11,732 nucleotides of DNA from Bacteroidales bacterium (lineage in GTDB: Bacteria > Bacteroidota > Bacteroidia > Bacteroidales > UBA12481), in contig JAGHDB010000350.1 in NCBI GenBank assembly GCA_021160155.1, positions 1 to 11,732 of the forward strand. Direction: 5' to 3'. This document shows, one piece after another, positions 8,006 to 11,732 of the stretch. Every line of letters starts with the position of its first letter. The stretch's first letter is position 1. A program made the position numbers and the translations under genes. The notes below the pieces were generated by a model that worked only from the letters and a program-made list of their open reading frames with translations, was not told the origin of the DNA and searched no databases.

Positions 8006-9322
8006 TTAAATATGCTGGTTAATGATTGATTCAATCAGTTCCTGTTTTCCGGATAATCTTTCAGGTTCACCCATTTTGATCCCCCACTCACGCAATGTTT
8101 CAAGATCAGCCTGACCGTTTTCAAAACTTAAGGCATTTGCTTCATGAAAAGAGAGGTAGCGATTATCCCTGAAATCAAGGATTCTGACTTCCTGAATCAG
8201 TTTATCCGCGATCAGCAGTGCCCGTGCAAATGTGTCCATCCCGGCTATGTGGGCAATAAACAGATCTTCGGGGTCTGTGGAAGTGCGTCTGACTTTGGCA
8301 TCGAAATTAAATCCTCCGCGGCCCAATCCTCCGTTTTCAAGTACCACCAGCATGGCTTCTATTGCTTCGTAAAGATTGGTCGGGAAATTATCCGTATCCC
8401 ATCCGTTCAGAGGCTCCCCGTGATTGGCATCAATACTGCCCAACATTCCGGCATCAGCGGCCATCCGAAGATCATGTGCAAAACTGTGGTTGGCCAGGGT
8501 GGCGTGATTGGCTTCAATATTCAGTTTGAAATCCTTTTCGAGACCATAATGATGCAGGAATCCAATCACGGTTGAAGCATCGAAATCATATTGATGCAGA
8601 GAAGGTTCCATCGGTTTGGGCTCAATCAGAAAAGTGCCTTCAAATCCTATTTTCCGTCCATAATCCCTGGCCAGTTGTAAAAACCGGCCCAGGTGATCCA
8701 GCTCTTTTTTAGTATCGGTATTCAGCAGGTAAGTATATCCTTCACGTCCACCCCAGAAGACATAGTTCTCACCTCCCAGTGCCACGGTGGCATCGAGGGC
8801 AGCTTTTACCTGGGCGGCTGCATGGCATACGACCTGGAAATCAGGGTTCGTAGCGGCTCCATTCATGTAGCGGGGATGGCTGAAAAGATTGGCGGTTCCC
8901 CATAATAAACGGATCCCGGATTCTTCCTGCTTTTGGGCGGCCAGTTCAACCAGCTCTTTCAGGTTACGTTCCGAATCCTCGATCGAGTCTCCCTCAGGAG
9001 CCAGATCGCGATCATGGAAGCAGTAAAACGGAATTCCCATTTTACCCATGAATTCAAATGCAGCGTCGAGGCGGGCTTTGGCATTTTCCATGGGATCATC
9101 CGAAATATCCCACGGGAAACGCCGTGTGCCCTGGCCAAACGGATCACTGCCCGGGTTGCAGAGACTATGCCAGTATGCCATTGCAAACCTGAAATGCTCT
9201 TTCATGGTTTTTCCGGCGACCACATAATCTTCATCATAATATTTAAAGGCCAGGTGGTTTTCACTATCGGGACCTTCATACGGGATGGGGTTGATTCCCG
9301 GGAAATAGATATTTTCTGACAT
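8006..9322 (-). CDS. xylA: Xylose isomerase
   Basis: Cytosolic enzyme of 438 residues converting D-xylose to D-xylulose, the first step of xylose catabolism. The length and N-terminal extension fit the class II enzymes typical of Bacteroides. The active site is complete: His103 and Asp106 (CFHDRD), Glu234 and Lys236 (IEPKP), Glu270 and His273 (NIEANH), Asp298 (SIDAN), Asp309 and Asp311 (GWDTD) and Asp341 (NFDAK), which bind two divalent metals and the sugar. The ATG at 9322 starts the conserved region ([14 protein letters not shown]). It begins 10 bases after the xylB stop without a visible ribosome binding site, so the two are almost surely one operon, with kinase first and isomerase second. 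No xylose transporter or regulator is in view. Confidence 0.98.
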   Translation of the reverse strand: MSENIYFPGINPIPYEGPDSENHLAFKYYDEDYVVAGKTMKEHFRFAMAYWHSLCNPGSDPFGQGTRRFPWDISDDPMENAKARLDAAFEFMGKMGIPFYCFHDRDLAPEGDSIEDSERNLKELVELAAQKQEESGIRLLWGTANLFSHPRYMNGAATNPDFQVVCHAAAQVKAALDATVALGGENYVFWGGREGYTYLLNTDTKKELDHLGRFLQLARDYGRKIGFEGTFLIEPKPMEPSLHQYDFDASTVIGFLHHYGLEKDFKLNIEANHATLANHSFAHDLRMAADAGMLGSIDANHGEPLNGWDTDNFPTNLYEAIEAMLVVLENGGLGRGGFNFDAKVRRTSTDPEDLFIAHIAGMDTFARALLIADKLIQEVRILDFRDNRYLSFHEANALSFENGQADLETLREWGIKMGEPERLSGKQELIESIINQHI

Positions 9323-9332
9323 GGTTATTGAG

Positions 9333-10820
9333 TTAGGTTGTTTGTTTAAATATGCTGAACATACGTTCTTTCCATGACCGGTATTGATTCAGGTATGATT
9401 GCTGCAAAGATGGATTCGGATGTATTTCTTTTAATTTCAGCAGTTTACCGAAAGCTTCATCCGGTTTTTTAAACCGGCCTGCGCCAATGCCTGCACCACG
9501 GGCGGCACCGGTAGCGCCATCGGTATCATACAATTCAAGCTTTGTACCGGTTACCGAAGTGAAAATTTCACCAAAAAGCTGACTTTGAAACAGGTTTGAA
9601 TAACCGGCTTTGATAGTATTTATTTGAACACCCATCCCGCGCATGGTTTCTAATCCCTGGTTCAGGGCAAACACAATGCCTTCCTGTGCGGCACGGATCA
9701 AATGCCGGCGATCATGCCGGTTGAAGTCGATGTCATGTATCTGTCCGCCAAATGGATGGTTTTGATGGATACGTTCCACGCCGTTTCCGAACGGGAACAG
9801 GGTTATCCCTTCTGCTCCCGGAGGAGCCAGTTCGGCCAGCCGGTTCATTTCAGAATAGGAATCGATTCCCAGCATTCTTTTCAGCCAGGCATACTGAATG
9901 CCGGTGCCATTGATACAGAGCAGCACTCCCAACCGGATATCCGGAAGTTGATGATTCACATGAGCGAACAGATTAACCTGGCTTTGCGGATTCGGTTGAA
10001 TCTGATCAAGAATGCCGTAAATAACTCCGGATGTACCGGCAGTGGCTGCAACTTCACCGGGATCCAATACGTTCAGACTGAGTGCATTGTTGGGTTGATC
10101 CCCTGCCCGGTAGGTTACCGGGATGCCCCGGGGAAGTCCGGTTTCACGGGCAGCAGCGGTTGTGACGGTTCCCTGTACTCCGAATACCGGAACCAAGTCC
10201 GGTAGCAGATGAGAATCAAAATCAAAAAATTGCAGCAGTTTACCAGCCGGTTCTCCCTCCTGAAAATCCCAGAACATACCTTCGGAGTATCCGGTGACAG
10301 TTGAAACAATCTCTCCGGTGAGTTTCATAGCTATGTAATCTCCGGGCAGCATGATTTTTGAGATCCGGTTGAAAATCCGGGGTTGATGATGTTTAACCCA
10401 TGCCAGTTTGGATGCCGTAAAATTACCGGGAGGATTGAGCAGGTGTGAGAAGCAATAATCAGGTCCCAATTCTTTCAGGGCCTGCTCCCCGTATCCGGTT
10501 GCCCGGCTGTCACACCAGATAATTGAAGATCTTAATGGCTTTTGCTGCTCATCCACCATAACCAGTCCGTGCATCTGGTAAGAAATACCCACGGCTTTCA
10601 CCTGATTCAAAACCCCGGTTTGCTTTTGCAGTAATTGCAAAGCAAGAAGCACATGATGCCACCAGGTTTCAGGATCCTGTTCTGCAAAGCCGGCTTCAGG
10701 CGAGGAGATGGCCAGCTCCTCTTCCGGAGACTGCGCTGCTACCACAAAAGCACCATCCGACGCCTTCACCAGAGCCGCCTTGATCGAAGAACTACCAATA
10801 TCCAAACCTAATAAATACAT
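9333..10820 (-). CDS. xylB: Xylulokinase
   Basis: FGGY-family sugar kinase of 495 residues phosphorylating D-xylulose to D-xylulose 5-phosphate with ATP, feeding the pentose phosphate pathway. The N-terminal phosphate-binding strand is [19 protein letters not shown] and IIWCDSR form the first substrate-binding part, with the catalytic Asp at 241 ([10 protein letters not shown]). GTSGVIYG is the second phosphate motif, and the C-terminal nucleotide site includes [10 protein letters not shown]. Full family length and no defects. The assignment to xylulose rather than another sugar rests on sequence type plus xylA immediately downstream. The start is ATG 10818-10820, directly preceded by a tandem heptamer array whose last units supply the only purine-rich bases near the start (GGATATTAG). 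Expression may thus depend on that array. On its 5' side is a second FGGY kinase gene. Confidence 0.94.
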   Translation of the reverse strand: MYLLGLDIGSSSIKAALVKASDGAFVVAAQSPEEELAISSPEAGFAEQDPETWWHHVLLALQLLQKQTGVLNQVKAVGISYQMHGLVMVDEQQKPLRSSIIWCDSRATGYGEQALKELGPDYCFSHLLNPPGNFTASKLAWVKHHQPRIFNRISKIMLPGDYIAMKLTGEIVSTVTGYSEGMFWDFQEGEPAGKLLQFFDFDSHLLPDLVPVFGVQGTVTTAAARETGLPRGIPVTYRAGDQPNNALSLNVLDPGEVAATAGTSGVIYGILDQIQPNPQSQVNLFAHVNHQLPDIRLGVLLCINGTGIQYAWLKRMLGIDSYSEMNRLAELAPPGAEGITLFPFGNGVERIHQNHPFGGQIHDIDFNRHDRRHLIRAAQEGIVFALNQGLETMRGMGVQINTIKAGYSNLFQSQLFGEIFTSVTGTKLELYDTDGATGAARGAGIGAGRFKKPDEAFGKLLKLKEIHPNPSLQQSYLNQYRSWKERMFSIFKQTT

Positions 10821-10862
10821 CTAATATCCAATATCCAATATCCAATATCCAATATCTAACAT
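10821..10862 (-). other. Tiny upstream reading frame made of the repeat, abutting xylB
   Basis: ATG at 10860-10862 opens a frame of 13 codons, [13 protein letters not shown], closed by TAG at 10821-10823. The TAG touches the xylB ATG (TAGATG), and the two are in the same frame. It consists of repeat units only. Translation is not shown; the arrangement could allow coupling or re-initiation into xylB. Confidence 0.25.
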
Positions 10863-10871
10863 CCAACATCC
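10823..10871. repeat. Heptanucleotide tandem repeat before xylB
   Basis: Seven 7-base units in a row: four identical AATATCC, then AATATCT, then two AACATCC. Read toward xylB the unit is GGATATT. The array ends two bases before the xylB start codon. A change of one unit would alter the spacing by 7 bases, which is the type of simple repeat that varies by slippage. Confidence 0.95.
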
Positions 10872-10886
10872 AATTTAACACATATT

Positions 10887-10918
10887 GTTTATCCGTTTAT
10901 CTGTTTATCTGTTTATCC
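10887..10918. repeat. Octanucleotide tandem repeat in the kinase-kinase gap
   Basis: Four 8-base units GTTTATCY (C, T, T, C at the last base), 16 bases away from the heptamer array. Read toward xylB the unit is RGATAAAC, sharing RGATA with the heptamer. It lies 9 bases beyond the stop of the upstream kinase. No known protein site or hairpin is evident in it. Confidence 0.9.
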
Positions 10919-10927
10919 GTTTTGTTT

Positions 10928-11732
10928 TTAGTTAACATATTTTTTAAATCGTTCGTAAGCTTCACCCCACTCCCGGTTATTTCGTGGCTCATAGGTGGTG
11001 GTTACCACCGAATTGTTCACTACGCGGCGCATCTCATCGAGATCACGGAGCATTCCTTTGGCGCTGATCTGCACCAGAATATTGCCCAGGGCTGTTCCTT
11101 CAGCCGGACCGGCTACTACACGGAGGCCGGTGGAGTGGGCAGTCATTTCACACAACAGATCGTTTTTTGAGCCTCCGCCGATCACTTGCAGGATTTCGAT
11201 CTTTCGCCCGGTTACTTCACGAAGCTGGTTAAGTGTATGACGGTATTTGAGTGCCAGGCTTTCGAGGATACACCGGGTAAACTGACCGGGAGTTTCGGGG
11301 GATGGCTGGTGGTTCTTCCGGCAATACCGTCGTATGGCGGCAGGCATATCAGTGGGATGCTGAAACGTGGAGTCATCAGGGTCAACCAGGCTTCTGAACG
11401 GAGTCTCGGCACGAGCCAGGGCGATCAGTTCTTCATACGTGTGATTATTCTCTTTGTCCCAGTTTTTCTTACACTCCTGCAGTAACCACAACCCCGTAAT
11501 ATTTTTTAAAAACCGGATTTTATGTCCCACTCCCCCTTCATTGGTGAAACCGTATCGGTAGGAGAGATCATTAATGACTGGTTCATCCAGTTCAATACCC
11601 ATTAATGACCAGGTCCCCGAACTGATGAATGCCCAGTCGGAGTGGCTGGCAGGAATGGCAACCACAGCAGATGCGGTATCATGGCTGCCCACGGTAGTCA
11701 CCGGTATCCTGGGGATCTGTACTGCCTCTGAA
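10928..11732 (-). CDS. Rhamnulokinase-like FGGY kinase, 5' end cut by window
   Basis: C-terminal 267 residues of an FGGY kinase; the family is about 480 long and the frame is still open at the window edge. It resembles RhaB, which phosphorylates L-rhamnulose, more than XylB. SHDTASAV contains the catalytic Asp (visible residue 18). ISSGTWSLMG is the second phosphate motif. FTNEGG with FLKNITGLWLLQE, and GGGSKNDLL in the nucleotide site, are typical of the rhamnulokinase branch. Other sugars (for example fuculose or other ketoses) cannot be excluded without the N-terminal half. An apparent GTG start at 11701 lies within the conserved region and is not the real start. It is the first visible gene of the minus-strand run and is separated from xylB by 107 bases of repeats. 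Confidence 0.82.
   Translation of the reverse strand, partial: SEAVQIPRIPVTTVGSHDTASAVVAIPASHSDWAFISSGTWSLMGIELDEPVINDLSYRYGFTNEGGVGHKIRFLKNITGLWLLQECKKNWDKENNHTYEELIALARAETPFRSLVDPDDSTFQHPTDMPAAIRRYCRKNHQPSPETPGQFTRCILESLALKYRHTLNQLREVTGRKIEILQVIGGGSKNDLLCEMTAHSTGLRVVAGPAEGTALGNILVQISAKGMLRDLDEMRRVVNNSVVTTTYEPRNNREWGEAYERFKKYVN

Noticed and set aside
8006..9357. Direct 12-base repeat TTAAATATGCTG at the xylA stop (8006-8017) and near the xylB end (9346-9357)
   Set aside because: Both lie in coding ends, have different flanks and no inverted symmetry; chance is adequate for A/T-rich sequence.
10823..10918. Tandem repeats considered as a CRISPR array or iteron origin
   Set aside because: Units are 7 and 8 bases with no spacers, no cas or replication initiator gene is nearby, and the context is a sugar operon.

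Overview
The window looks like a stretch of chromosome from a member of the Bacteroidota. The evidence is the set of families present (a Bacteroides-type xylose isomerase, an S9 dipeptidyl-peptidase, a secreted M28 peptidase, a MORN-type lipoprotein and a UPF0316 membrane protein), the scarcity of Shine-Dalgarno sequences before starts, and the A/T-rich leaders. Gene density is very high. No stretch over 300 bases lacks a gene, and no rRNA, tRNA, CRISPR array, transposase or phage gene was seen.

Left part, plus strand (1-2352): the C-terminal five-sixths of the large, B12-binding subunit of methylmalonyl-CoA mutase. It overlaps by 14 bases a small membrane protein of the UPF0316/DUF2179 family. 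A minus-strand lipoprotein with MORN-like repeats (2320-2805) converges on this pair and overlaps it by 33 bases.

Middle part (2806-5861): a divergent promoter region of 118 bases separates the lipoprotein from a secreted M28-family metallopeptidase with a PA-like insert and an unusual C-terminal tail (2924-5023). Ten bases after its stop lies the 3' end of a minus-strand metallo-beta-lactamase-fold hydrolase. That gene is interrupted by an in-frame TAA (5655-5657).

Right part, all minus strand (read from 11732 down to 5034): the C-terminal part of a rhamnulokinase-like FGGY kinase, a 107-base gap filled with two families of short tandem repeats, xylulokinase (xylB), xylose isomerase (xylA, 10 bases after xylB), a dipeptidyl-peptidase IV-like serine peptidase (47 bases after xylA) and the broken hydrolase (15 bases after that). 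XylA and XylB together take D-xylose to D-xylulose 5-phosphate for the pentose phosphate pathway. The kinase before them suggests a broader deoxysugar/pentose catabolic cluster. The peptidase and hydrolase may be read through from it or have their own promoter in the 47-base gap.

The genes themselves are mostly ordinary housekeeping and catabolic families. I do not see a clear undescribed multi-gene system. The observations most worth following are the heptanucleotide repeat array that runs up to the xylB start codon and creates a tiny in-frame upstream reading frame, the nonsense-interrupted hydrolase, and the atypical active-site motifs of the two secreted peptidases.
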